A stretch of DNA of 48,751 nucleotides, taken from Verrucomicrobiota bacterium (GTDB taxonomy: Bacteria; Verrucomicrobiota; Verrucomicrobiia; Limisphaerales; UBA8199). Positions within the stretch are counted from its first letter, which is position 1. Each line of letters opens with the position of its first letter. Of this stretch, positions 34,501 to 42,400 are shown piece by piece. Under the pieces are notes generated by a model, which had not been told where the DNA came from, did not search any database, and saw only the letters and a program-made list of their open reading frames with translations. The position numbers and the translations under genes are program-made. Location: the NCBI GenBank assembly GCA_029974925.1, contig JARKQH010000160.1, positions 1 through 48,751 on the forward strand, read 5' to 3'.

Positions 34501-35155
34501 TGTAAGTCAGCTTCCCGTTGGAGTTGTAAGCGAAGTAGGCTTTGACCGACCCGTTGTTGCCGTAACCGGAATAATTGTCGCCATTGCAGAAGTTGAGGAT
34601 TTCGGCCTGGGGCACAGTGGCCACGTCGTCCTCGAAATCAATCAGCAAAGTCAGCCCGACTTTCAGGCCCACCGTGGACCCGCCGGGCGGGGCGAAGGTG
34701 GCGCCGTCGGCGGCGGCCAGGGCCAGGGCTTGTTTGCGCGCCTGCCAGCGTTCGGAAATTCGCATGCCCTCGTCCCAGCGCGCGAACCGCGCCGCCGCCT
34801 GCTCCGCCACGGCGTCGGGGCTGATGCGCAGGTGGGGCTCGAGACCCAGGCCTTGAGGATTGCCAAGATGAACTTGCACGCCGGTGGAAAGCAGTTGGCG
34901 GCCATCCTCCGAACGGCGGGCATAGCAATAGGCCATGAGCCCCTCGTCAAAGACAACCGTGTAGCCTTCGAGGGTTTCGAAAACGGCATGAAATTCATCC
35001 CCCTGGCCCCACAAGCGGATGGCGGTGCCGTCGGGCTGGCGAAACGGGATTTCTTTTGAGAACGGCGCCGCCCACAGGAGCTGGAGGGTGGCAAGCAAGG
35101 TCGCCCCGGTGAGGAGCAAACCCGTGCGGGAAGTAAAGCGGCACGGTGCGGACAT
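31505..35155 (-). CDS. Secreted M6-like metalloprotease with Ig-like domains and RCC1 propeller
   Basis: This 1216-residue exported protein begins with a signal peptide (about 1-30, ending LLWAAP) after an AAAGG ribosome-binding site. Residues about 160-600 form an M6 (immune inhibitor A-like) protease with HENGHMLCDYPDLYD at 340-354; His340, Glu341 and His344 are the zinc/catalytic residues. Two Ig-like domains follow (about 605-690 and 815-900; each with YQW and YSVxVxNxYG motifs), with a beta-sandwich segment between them. Seven RCC1-type repeats occupy about 866-1143, each close to 'AIAAGxxHSLALRADGTVVAWG'. The end is QRFYRVREW, a C-terminus common in exported proteins of this group. Likely a cell-surface or extracellular protease; targets unknown. 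Confidence 0.9.
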   Translation of the reverse strand: MSAPCRFTSRTGLLLTGATLLATLQLLWAAPFSKEIPFRQPDGTAIRLWGQGDEFHAVFETLEGYTVVFDEGLMAYCYARRSEDGRQLLSTGVQVHLGNPQGLGLEPHLRISPDAVAEQAAARFARWDEGMRISERWQARKQALALAAADGATFAPPGGSTVGLKVGLTLLIDFEDDVATVPQAEILNFCNGDNYSGYGNNGSVKAYFAYNSNGKLTYTNVVTVYIRAPKPKTTYNDTSKDAGQQGRLLIKDALEAMKALPNYDSEILPTFAALSTDAQNRVLALNVFYAGDNGGRWSYGLWPHSWVLASPIELSPGGKRVYFYQITNIGDKLSIGTFVHENGHMLCDYPDLYDYTGRSAGVGDWCLMAGGSWGGSSSNPGNNPAQICAYLKRASGWATTIDLDLTSSLVATVHSQPGSNFNTFYRFAKPGTPREYFLIEARYKTNHDSSLPGSGVAVWHIDELGDNSKVNLNPNTTHNNFEATLVQADNQWHLERNRNSGDSKDLYYQGNTAAGYSNLLSDTSAPHAHWWSGQPSGLVLRNFSPPGLSMNFVVGTNDPAPVIVKHPSTLTVVPGQTATFTAAASGFSPLHYQWRKDGAAIAGATQSAYSIVNVQPADVAQYSVMVTNAYGSVTSASASLVVIPTVPLPYALNNSNQTWMTDADLPWYGQTNFSWDGVASARSYFIGHDQSTSLRTTVTGPGTVEFWWRVSSQTNADTLSFKLGAEEIARISGEQGWEQKTLYLPAGSLNLEWLYRKDAGGSAGQDQGWVDEVRYTAGATLPFITEQPASQSSVGGAAVTFRVAAFGTPTLGYQWFFNGAPIAGATASSFTLSSPGVAHGGYYSVRVSNPYGAIVSSNALLGVVPMAIAGDNSFGQISVVAAATNPVAIAAGSWHSLALTPQGTVLAWGENWDGQCDIPPGLGGVMAIAGGGYHSLALKSDGTLTGWGANYYGQLNAPAGLANVVAIAAGFWHSLALRADGTVVAWGDNSWGQASVPPNLRGVVAIAAGGNHNLALRADGTVVAWGENTDAQGYYVGQSVVPWNLSGIRAIAAGEYHSLAIRADGTVVAWGDDTQGQAQPPPSLGDAVAVAGGGAHSVALRANGSVLAWGANWNGQCSVSGTLTNVSAIAAGSAHTLLLLGSPGQPPRITRQSFANGSFTAWLQTAPGKRYSLEFKGSLQESAWTTLGTVFGNGTLQSLVDPHASAPQRFYRVREW
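31728..32560 (-). repeat. Seven tandem RCC1-encoding repeats
   Basis: Seven imperfect units of about 115-140 bases each encode an AIAAG..HSLAL..DGTVVAWG blade. Seven copies are what a closed RCC1 beta-propeller requires. The units are diverged at DNA level, so they are not a recent expansion and not CRISPR. Confidence 0.8.
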
Positions 35156-35440
35156 AGAGCCTTTCTTTGCTGAGCGCAGACGAACCGGGCCCATCCCAAT
35201 CCGCGTGCACCCCCTACTTATCCGACCGGGCGACGCCGCAATCAAGAGAAATTATGTGGCGAAGGCGGACAATCTGGCCGGAGCAGCCGGATGCGAGCAG
35301 AGGGCAAGACCGGGCCTTAAGCAGACCTGCGGCGCCTGCGAGGGACGGGCAATCGGCCCAAGGCCCCAGGTGGAGCTTGGGTTGATCCCCGGGACCGTGT
35401 ATCAGAAGAGTGGATTGAACAGCGCAAACTGGATTGAATT

Positions 35441-37093
35441 ATGAAAACGCGGATTTTGAAGGTGGCATGGATTGTTCCTGTGGTCATGGCGGCGAGTTTC
35501 CCCCCTCCCTCCGGCCCGGCGCCGGCCGGTTCGGCCATCAACCAGGCCGAGGACGTGGTTTGGGAGCTGCACCCCAAATACAGCGCGGCGACCCGCCGGT
35601 TGGAGACCAATTTCACCCTGGGCCTCAATGCGGGGAAGTACGCCAACCCGTACCGGCAGTACTCCACGATCATCGGCAGCGAGGCGGGAATGTACGCCAC
35701 CCGGGCGCTGCGGCCGACCTTTATCGGCTACGAGGCCGGCAAGTTTGCCACCGCGGCCGATTGCTGCGTGTTCCTCGGAACGGCGGCCGGAGCTCACGCG
35801 AGCAATTCAACGCTCACTACGCTGCTGGGATACTCCGCGGGCCGGTATGCTGCGTTCGCGGAACGCGCCACGCTGGTTGGCACTGATGCCGGGCGCCACG
35901 CCACCAACTGCCAATACACCGTGGCGGTGGGGCAGGGGGCGGCCAATTATGCCAGCGGCGCCACTCATGCGACCCTGGTCGGTCAATACGCCGGACGCTT
36001 TAACCGGGCTCCCGGCTCCGTGATGATCGGGTATCTGGCCGGGGATGCGGGCGATGTCATGGGAAGTGTGACCAATACAAAAGCTTCGACCCGGGATGCC
36101 TATGCGACATTTGTGGGGTACCAGGCGGGCAAAGCGCCGGAGGCGCCTCATGCAAGCCATTCCATTGCCATCGGAGCCAACGCCGTTGTCACAGGCCCCT
36201 ATCAAGCCGTGATTGGGGCGGCGAACATCACCAATACCGTCCTCCAGGGAGTGGTCCGCGGCAATGGCGGCGGGCTGACCAATCTCACTCCGGACACCGT
36301 TATGTTTTTCGGGCGCAACCGGTTGTTTGTGGACCCGGACAAGGGGAACGACGCCACCGCGGTCGCGGAAAATCCCTGGAGGCCCTACCGAACAGTTCAA
36401 GCGGCTCTGGCTGCGGCGGTTGCGGGTCAAACGGTGGTGTTGGGTCCCGGCAATTATGCCGGCACGGTCCGTCTCAAGAACGGCGTGGCGGTGGAGGCGG
36501 CGGCGGGGGCCTCTTTTCAAGGAAACCCCAACCGGCCATTGTTCATCGCCGAAGTTGGGGTGACCGACGTCACCATCCGCGGTGAGGCTGCCATTTCGGG
36601 CGGGAACCCCACGCTGTTGATCGGCTCGAGCAACGCGGTGATTTCCGTGCGGTCAGGCCCGGTGCAGGACGGAGTGATCCTTTTCACCAATGCCGTGGGG
36701 GATCAGATGCAGTTCCGGTGGGAATCCTCCGGAAGCCTCACCCAGGCCTTTCAGACCGCCGGCGGGCAGCCGCTCGACGGCACCCTCTGGTTGAAGGGCC
36801 GGAACGTGGCGGCCACCTTTGCCGCCCCATTGAGCGACCACACGGTGACGACCGTGGAAAGTGAGTCGTTGTTCCTCTTGTCAGCGCTGCCGGCCACTTC
36901 GAGCCGCTGCGTGTTCAACATCAAGGCCGGGACGATGAACGCGAGCGGCCTGCTAACGCGCAATCCCGCCCTGGGCACGTTCTATTTGCATAATGTGAAG
37001 CTGCCCGACCATTCGCACCTGCCCGACCCGACGAATGTCTTTGGAATGGCGTTCTTAACCTGTTCCAACAAGACGCGAATCTTTGGCCTTTAA
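35441..37093 (+). CDS. Secreted repeat protein: 17-residue beta-roll repeats plus beta-helix domain
   Basis: I do not recognise a named family for this 550-residue protein. Residues 1-23 look like a signal peptide. From residue 58 about eight repeats follow a 17-residue period with consensus 'TxxGxxAGxxAxxxxxx' (TFIGYEAGKFATAADCC, TLLGYSAGRYAAFAERA). This resembles the IG-x-x-AG coils of YadA heads and tail-fibre-like beta-rolls. A VVRGNGGGLTNLT linker near residue 270 is common in tail-fibre-like proteins of this phylum. From about 290, FVDPDKGNDATAVAENPWRPYRTVQAAL begins a right-handed beta-helix domain of the pectate-lyase-like/DUF1565 kind. The ATG is at 35441; the gene is divergent from the protease giant. 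An adhesin or surface fibre is likely; no catalytic residues are claimed. Confidence 0.85.
   Translation: MKTRILKVAWIVPVVMAASFPPPSGPAPAGSAINQAEDVVWELHPKYSAATRRLETNFTLGLNAGKYANPYRQYSTIIGSEAGMYATRALRPTFIGYEAGKFATAADCCVFLGTAAGAHASNSTLTTLLGYSAGRYAAFAERATLVGTDAGRHATNCQYTVAVGQGAANYASGATHATLVGQYAGRFNRAPGSVMIGYLAGDAGDVMGSVTNTKASTRDAYATFVGYQAGKAPEAPHASHSIAIGANAVVTGPYQAVIGAANITNTVLQGVVRGNGGGLTNLTPDTVMFFGRNRLFVDPDKGNDATAVAENPWRPYRTVQAALAAAVAGQTVVLGPGNYAGTVRLKNGVAVEAAAGASFQGNPNRPLFIAEVGVTDVTIRGEAAISGGNPTLLIGSSNAVISVRSGPVQDGVILFTNAVGDQMQFRWESSGSLTQAFQTAGGQPLDGTLWLKGRNVAATFAAPLSDHTVTTVESESLFLLSALPATSSRCVFNIKAGTMNASGLLTRNPALGTFYLHNVKLPDHSHLPDPTNVFGMAFLTCSNKTRIFGL
35612..36020 (+). repeat. 51-bp periodic repeats encoding 17-residue coils
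   Basis: About eight consecutive units, most exactly 51 bases, encode the GxxAG coils of the surface protein. Protein periodicity is strict while DNA identity is modest, indicating structural selection rather than recent duplication. Confidence 0.75.
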
Positions 37094-37183
37094 GCAGGGC
37101 CAACCTCCCCGCCGAAGCCGTCCCGTGGCAAGGGGGATCCTCGTTCGGGCAACAAGGTCTCCGCCAAGAACGTGAAACGCTGT

Positions 37184-38599
37184 TCAGGCATTGGGGCCGC
37201 CCCGGCCGTACGCGAAAAACGTGAGGTAGCTTTCTCCCCGCGCCTCTCGCAGCAGCAACAAAGCCAGCTCGCGCAGATGGTAATCACCCCACATCGAGCT
37301 CTCGCCCTGGGGAATCGTTTGTCCGGGGGCGATGTAATCCCAACCGTTTGGCCGGTGATAGATGGAGTGGAGCAGCAGCCCCTGGTGCCGCGGGTCCACC
37401 GACAGGTAAGGCTCCTGCAGCAAAGTCCGGGCCACCGTCAGTCCCGCCTGCCGGTAGCGTTTCCCCGCCGCGTCCTCCCCGCGCGCTTTGAGCCAGTTGC
37501 CCAGGCGGACCAGTCCCTGCGCGGCGATGGCCGCCGCGGAGCTGTCCACGGGTTCCCAGCCGTTGAACGGGTCGGAAGGCTTGTCGAGATACCCCGGCAG
37601 CCGGTGCAGATTTGGCGCGCCCGTGTCCCACATGGGCACGCCATCGGTGCAGGAATTGACTAGGTAGAAATCCGCCGTGACCCGGGCGGCGCGCAGGAAC
37701 AGGGCGCGCACCTCAGCCGCCGTGGGCGCCGGCTGAAAGAGCCCCCGCAGTTCCTTGTCCCGGACGGTTTCGAGGAACTCGAGCTGCTCGGCGCAGCCGA
37801 GGATCGCCCAAGCCAGCCCGCGGGTCCAGGTTGAGAAAGGCGAAAAGCCCTGCTGCGTGCTGGGGCAGCGATAGCTCCCGTCGTTGAGGTTGAAAATGCA
37901 CTCATGGGCGGTGCGGCCTGCGAGGTCATACACATCGCGACCGGCGCCGAAAAAGATGTTGTAGCGGGCAGTGGTGGCGGCGTGCTGGATGAGCCGGCGA
38001 AGCAGGGAAATCCGCTGGTCCCGCTCTCCCATGAGGGCGTGCCCCAACTGGTGTGCGACGGCCAGCGAGCGGAGCGACCGCAGCGTGTCCACGAACAGCG
38101 AATGCGGACCGTTGAACGAATAGATGTAGCCGTAGCCGTCGGGCAGCTCCGTCCAGCGCGCCGCTTGAACCGCCCCGGACACCTTGAGCGCCAGTTCGTA
38201 AAAATCCCGCTCGGCCGGGTTGAACGGAATCCTCCCTTCGCGCATGAGCCGCCAGAGGTTCCCGTAGGTCGAGATATTGTTGAAGCCGTGATCATGCACG
38301 CCGATGTGGGAGACGTGTGGGGCCATGCGCTCGACCGTGCGACGGCGCCCGAGTTCGAGAAACCGGTCGTCGCCGGTCGCGTCGAATTGCAGCAGGGCGG
38401 ACCCATACTGAAATCCCTGGGTCCATTCGGTCCAGCCCCGCGAGGTGTATTTTCCCCGCACCGTGAAAACCGGCGTGCCGCGGCCGGGGTCCCACGTTCT
38501 CTCCAAGGCCAGGATTTTGGCGGCGGACACCTCGAACAACCGCAGAAGGCGGGGTTCCAGTTGCGCGGGGGTCAAACGCTGATCAATTTTAATTGCCAT
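37184..38599 (-). CDS. GH88-family unsaturated glucuronyl hydrolase
   Basis: GH88 enzymes hydrate the 4,5-double bond of unsaturated uronate residues left by polysaccharide lyases, releasing 5-keto-4-deoxyuronate. The 471-residue (alpha/alpha)6-barrel protein has Asp103 in VHDHGFN and Asp171 in LFVDTLRSL, matching the two catalytic aspartates of Bacillus UGL. It also has TWTRGLAWAILG, VDSSAAAIAAQGLVRLGN and ESSMWGDYHLRELALLLL, all typical of the family. No signal peptide is seen, so it is probably cytosolic. It follows the SDR gene by 36 bases on the same strand. GH105 is a related alternative. No polysaccharide lyase is in the window. Confidence 0.88.
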   Translation of the reverse strand: MAIKIDQRLTPAQLEPRLLRLFEVSAAKILALERTWDPGRGTPVFTVRGKYTSRGWTEWTQGFQYGSALLQFDATGDDRFLELGRRRTVERMAPHVSHIGVHDHGFNNISTYGNLWRLMREGRIPFNPAERDFYELALKVSGAVQAARWTELPDGYGYIYSFNGPHSLFVDTLRSLRSLAVAHQLGHALMGERDQRISLLRRLIQHAATTARYNIFFGAGRDVYDLAGRTAHECIFNLNDGSYRCPSTQQGFSPFSTWTRGLAWAILGCAEQLEFLETVRDKELRGLFQPAPTAAEVRALFLRAARVTADFYLVNSCTDGVPMWDTGAPNLHRLPGYLDKPSDPFNGWEPVDSSAAAIAAQGLVRLGNWLKARGEDAAGKRYRQAGLTVARTLLQEPYLSVDPRHQGLLLHSIYHRPNGWDYIAPGQTIPQGESSMWGDYHLRELALLLLREARGESYLTFFAYGRGGPNA

Positions 38600-38635
38600 A
38601 AGCGAAAGCGCGGCGGCCGGAAAGGCCCGCCGGGT

Positions 38636-39433
38636 CTAAAGCCGTCGGATATGAAAACCGCCGTCCACATTGATAACCTCGCCGGTGCTGAAGGGAAGCA
38701 GGTCCCGGGCAATGGCTCCCACGGCTTTGCCGACGTCCTCGGGCGTGCCCCAGCGGGGCAGGGGAGTCAGCCCGTTTTCAATAAGCTGATCGTATTTTTC
38801 CTTCACGGGGCCGGTCATGTCAGTGGCGATGATCCCGGGCCGGATTTCGTACACGTTGATGCCGTATTCAGCCAGGCGGCTTGCGTAAAGCAGGGTGAGC
38901 ATCGAGAGCGCCGCCTTTGACAGGCAATACTCACCGCGATTGACCGAGGCGGTATAGGCGCTGACCGATGAGATGGTGACGATTTTGGGGCGGACGCCGC
39001 CGGCGCCTCCCGCCTGGCGGCTCTGCTGGATCATCCAGCGGGCGGCAAGCTGGGTCAGGAAAAAAGGCCCCTTCAGGTTGACCTGCAAGAGGTGGTCAAG
39101 ACTCTCCTCCGTCGTCTCGAGCAGATCGGCGCGGACGCGCGGCGCCACCCCCGCGTTGTTGACCAGCAGATCCAGCCGGCCGAACGCAGCCCGCGTGAAT
39201 TCAATCAAGCGCAGGCGGTCAGGTCCCTGACTCACATCCGCAGCACAGATTTCCGCGCGGATGCATTTGCCGGCCGCCTGGGCGGCGGCGTGGCAATCCG
39301 CGGCGGTGCGCCGGGCGGCGGGTTCATTGGACACGTAATTGATGACCACGTCCCAGCCCAGGCTGGCCAGCTCCAAGGCGATGCCCCGTCCAATGCCCCG
39401 CGATGCGCCGGTGATCAATGCTGCCGGATTCAT
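38636..39433 (-). CDS. Short-chain dehydrogenase/reductase (FabG-like subgroup)
   Basis: The 265-residue classical SDR has the cofactor loop [12 protein letters not shown] (8-19), NNAG near residue 92, and the active site Ser in TISSVSAY, Tyr in [10 protein letters not shown] and the following Lys. The C-terminus [15 protein letters not shown] is standard. It belongs to the '3-ketoacyl-ACP reductase-like' group, many of which act on sugar derivatives rather than fatty acids. Its place before GH88 suggests reduction of a uronate breakdown product such as a deoxyketouronate, but that is inference. It lies 43 bases downstream of the giant exoprotein gene and probably forms one operon with both neighbours. 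Confidence 0.86.
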   Translation of the reverse strand: MNPAALITGASRGIGRGIALELASLGWDVVINYVSNEPAARRTAADCHAAAQAAGKCIRAEICAADVSQGPDRLRLIEFTRAAFGRLDLLVNNAGVAPRVRADLLETTEESLDHLLQVNLKGPFFLTQLAARWMIQQSRQAGGAGGVRPKIVTISSVSAYTASVNRGEYCLSKAALSMLTLLYASRLAEYGINVYEIRPGIIATDMTGPVKEKYDQLIENGLTPLPRWGTPEDVGKAVGAIARDLLPFSTGEVINVDGGFHIRRL

Positions 39434-39476
39434 GCCGCCCCAGCATAACCACCCTGCCCAACTGAAAAAGGCTTTT

Positions 39477-42400
39477 CTAGAGCCTCAGCCGGTAGAAAAC
39501 CGCGGGGGCCGCCGGGTTGATGGGCACAATGACCTGATTGGTCGTGGTGGACGCCGGAATGTCAACCCAGTTGTCGCCCAGTCCAACCCCCAGCCCGTTG
39601 GTCTGGCCTTGCAGCGTCCAGCCAGTGTGATCCGCCGGCCATGAGAGCGTCAACCGGTCGCCGGAAACATGAACTGAAAGGTTCGTCGGGTTCGGATTCA
39701 CCGTTGCGATGACCGATAACGTGCCGCTGCTGGCCAGCGCCGATGTCTCCCACGCCAGCCCCGGCCCGGGCGTCGGGGGCGAAATCGCCGCGAATGAGCC
39801 GCTGTAATGAGGGGCGTTGAAAAGCGTGAACGCATCGCCCGGCGCCAGCGGCGTGCCACCCAGGTTTGTCAGCAACAGGGTGCCCCCGAAGGTTATGTTG
39901 CCGGTTGCTCTAACCTGGTCGTTGGTCAACGGCGATTTTGACAGCTCAAGTTCCGTCACGCCGGCGAGGGCAAGATCACCGGAAAAATTCAACCTGCCGA
40001 GGGAAAGGCCGGGCTCAAGCCTTCCGAGAACAACCGTGTTCCCGGTAATGGTACCGCTGCCTTTCAGCGTCTGGGACGTGCCAACGGTGAGTCCGTTGAC
40101 CGCGTCCAGAGTTGCCCCCGCAGCGACGATCAGGTTGGGGCTGGCAGCCAGTGAACCGGAAGCGTTCAGCGCCAAGGTTCCTTCATGGATCACCGTATCG
40201 CCGGCGTAACTCGCAGGGCCGGCCAAGGTGAGCCGGCCCGCGCCGGTTTTGGTCAGACTCCCGTTACCCCCCGCCGTCCCGAGGAAAGTGGTGTTGGACA
40301 CTGCGATGTTGAAGGTGGCCGCGCCATTCAGGGTCAACGGAGCCTCGAGCGTGAACGCCGCGGTTGGCGCGCCGGTGATGGTGAGACGATGCCCGCCGAC
40401 GCTCAGCGCGCCCCCTCCCGCGGCCGCCTGGGTGCCACGAAGGTCCACCGTCGAATCGCCGGTAACGTTCAGGGCATTGACCAGGCTTACCGGCCCATTC
40501 ACCACCGTCGCGCTGATCGCGAAGACGTTCAGCACCCCGCTGCCCCCCGTGCGAACAATCGTCACCGAGGCAATGGGCTTCATCTGGCTGCCCACGGGCA
40601 CATTGTAGTCCGTCTGAAACAGGTACCACGACGAACCCGTCTCAAAACTGCCGCCGCGCTGCACCCGCCCTTTGACGACCACCGCAACCGCCGCGTTGGA
40701 AGTGCCCCAGTCGGGTGAACTCAACCCGCCGACCGTCTGGGACGTGCCGTCGGCAAAGTTGACCACCAGGCTGAAGGTGGTCGTTCCGGAACCCGACGTG
40801 TGCAGAAGGCTCAGCCTGGACGCGGTGACGGGGGAACTCAGCGTCAGGGTGCCGGAGCCGCTGGCCAGCGTGAGGGCATTGTTGCCGCCGTATGGCTGCA
40901 ACAAAAAGGACACGGCCGGGTTCACCTGGCTGTTCAGCACCCGCGAAGCCGGCAAACCGCCAGCGCCGCCCGAGCCTGGCGCGTTGGTCTCGTAGAAAAC
41001 ATAGTTGGCATTGTCAATGCCCCGGGTCGTGCCTGCCGCGGCGCTGGCTTCACTCGCCCCAAGCAGCACGTCGTGATTGAAACCAGTCAGACCCAGCGGG
41101 GTCTGGGTCGTTGGCCCAAACAGCGCCAGGGTTCCCCCCGCCAGGGTGATCCCGCCCGTGCTCAGCGGGGCGTTGCCGCCGGCAAACTGTGCCGCGAGGG
41201 TGCCGCCGTTGAGAAGGGTGCCGCCGCTGTAAGTGTTCGTGCCGGACAGCAACAGCGTGCCGGGACCGTCCTTTGTCAGACTGGCGGCCCCCGGATAATC
41301 TCCCGAACCGTCCTTCAACGAAGCGCTGATCACCAGGTCCGGCGCTTCGTCCCCGGTTGCATCCGCCACCGCAAACACGGTCGTGCCTCCGCCTCGCAGG
41401 TGGTTGGCCCGGCCGGTGGCGGCGCTCATGCTCGAGGCGTTGGTTCCCCCAACGGCAACCGCGCCGATGAATTGAAATCCTTCATAAGTGCCGGGACCAT
41501 CGCTCGCGTTCTGCACCAGCGCCCCGCCGTTCAGCGTTACGTTCGGCAGCACATTGAATCGCGACGCGCTCAGCGTCCCATGGATGACCAGCGCGGGCAG
41601 ACCGGCGGCGCTCATGCCGCCGCCCCCGAAGATGTTGTTCATGCTGAATTCCAGCATCGCATTCGGCCCGACGGTGATCACCCGCGCGCCGCTCTTGGCT
41701 CCGAGCGCAGAGGCCGTGCCGCTGCTGGTCAGGGCACTGGCGATCACCGTCCCTTCACTCACCGTCAAATCGCCTCCGAACGTGTTCCCCGCGTTCCCCA
41801 GCCGCAGGCTGCCGGCGCCGGCTTTAATCAGCCCCCCGCTGCCGGACAAAATGCCGGCAAGCACCGTGTCGCCCGCCCCCGCAATCGAAAGATTGTGACC
41901 GTTGTTGTTCACGGACCCGCCCACCGTCAGCGTGTCGTTGCTGCTGATCACGCTCTGGGGGGCGGCCAGGGTGAGGGGGATGTTCCACTGGTTCGGACCG
42001 GCCTGGCTGAGGATTCCCTTCCCCAGCACCAGCGCATTGCCGTAAATCGAAAAACCGGGCGTGAGGAAACACACTTGCCCCGCCGACCCCAGAAAGTTGT
42101 TGGTATTTCCCCGGCGCGCCAGTCCGGTGAACACGAGGTCTTGTCCCCCGGCGGGCGTGGTGCCGGACCAATTGGCCGGCTGGTTCCAAAAGCTGCTGGT
42201 TCCTCCACCGTTCCAAACCACGCCGCCGGCGCTGAGCTGCACCCGGCCCGTCGCCGCCGCATTGAAACTGTCAGTGGCCCGAACCATCAACGTGTTCAAC
42301 CCGGCATCGCCCGCCTGGGGCGTTCCGCTCAGCGAGGCGTCCGGCGCTACCGAGAGCCAGTCCGGGCCCGCCACCTTGCTGAACGTGAGAGTGTCCCCGG

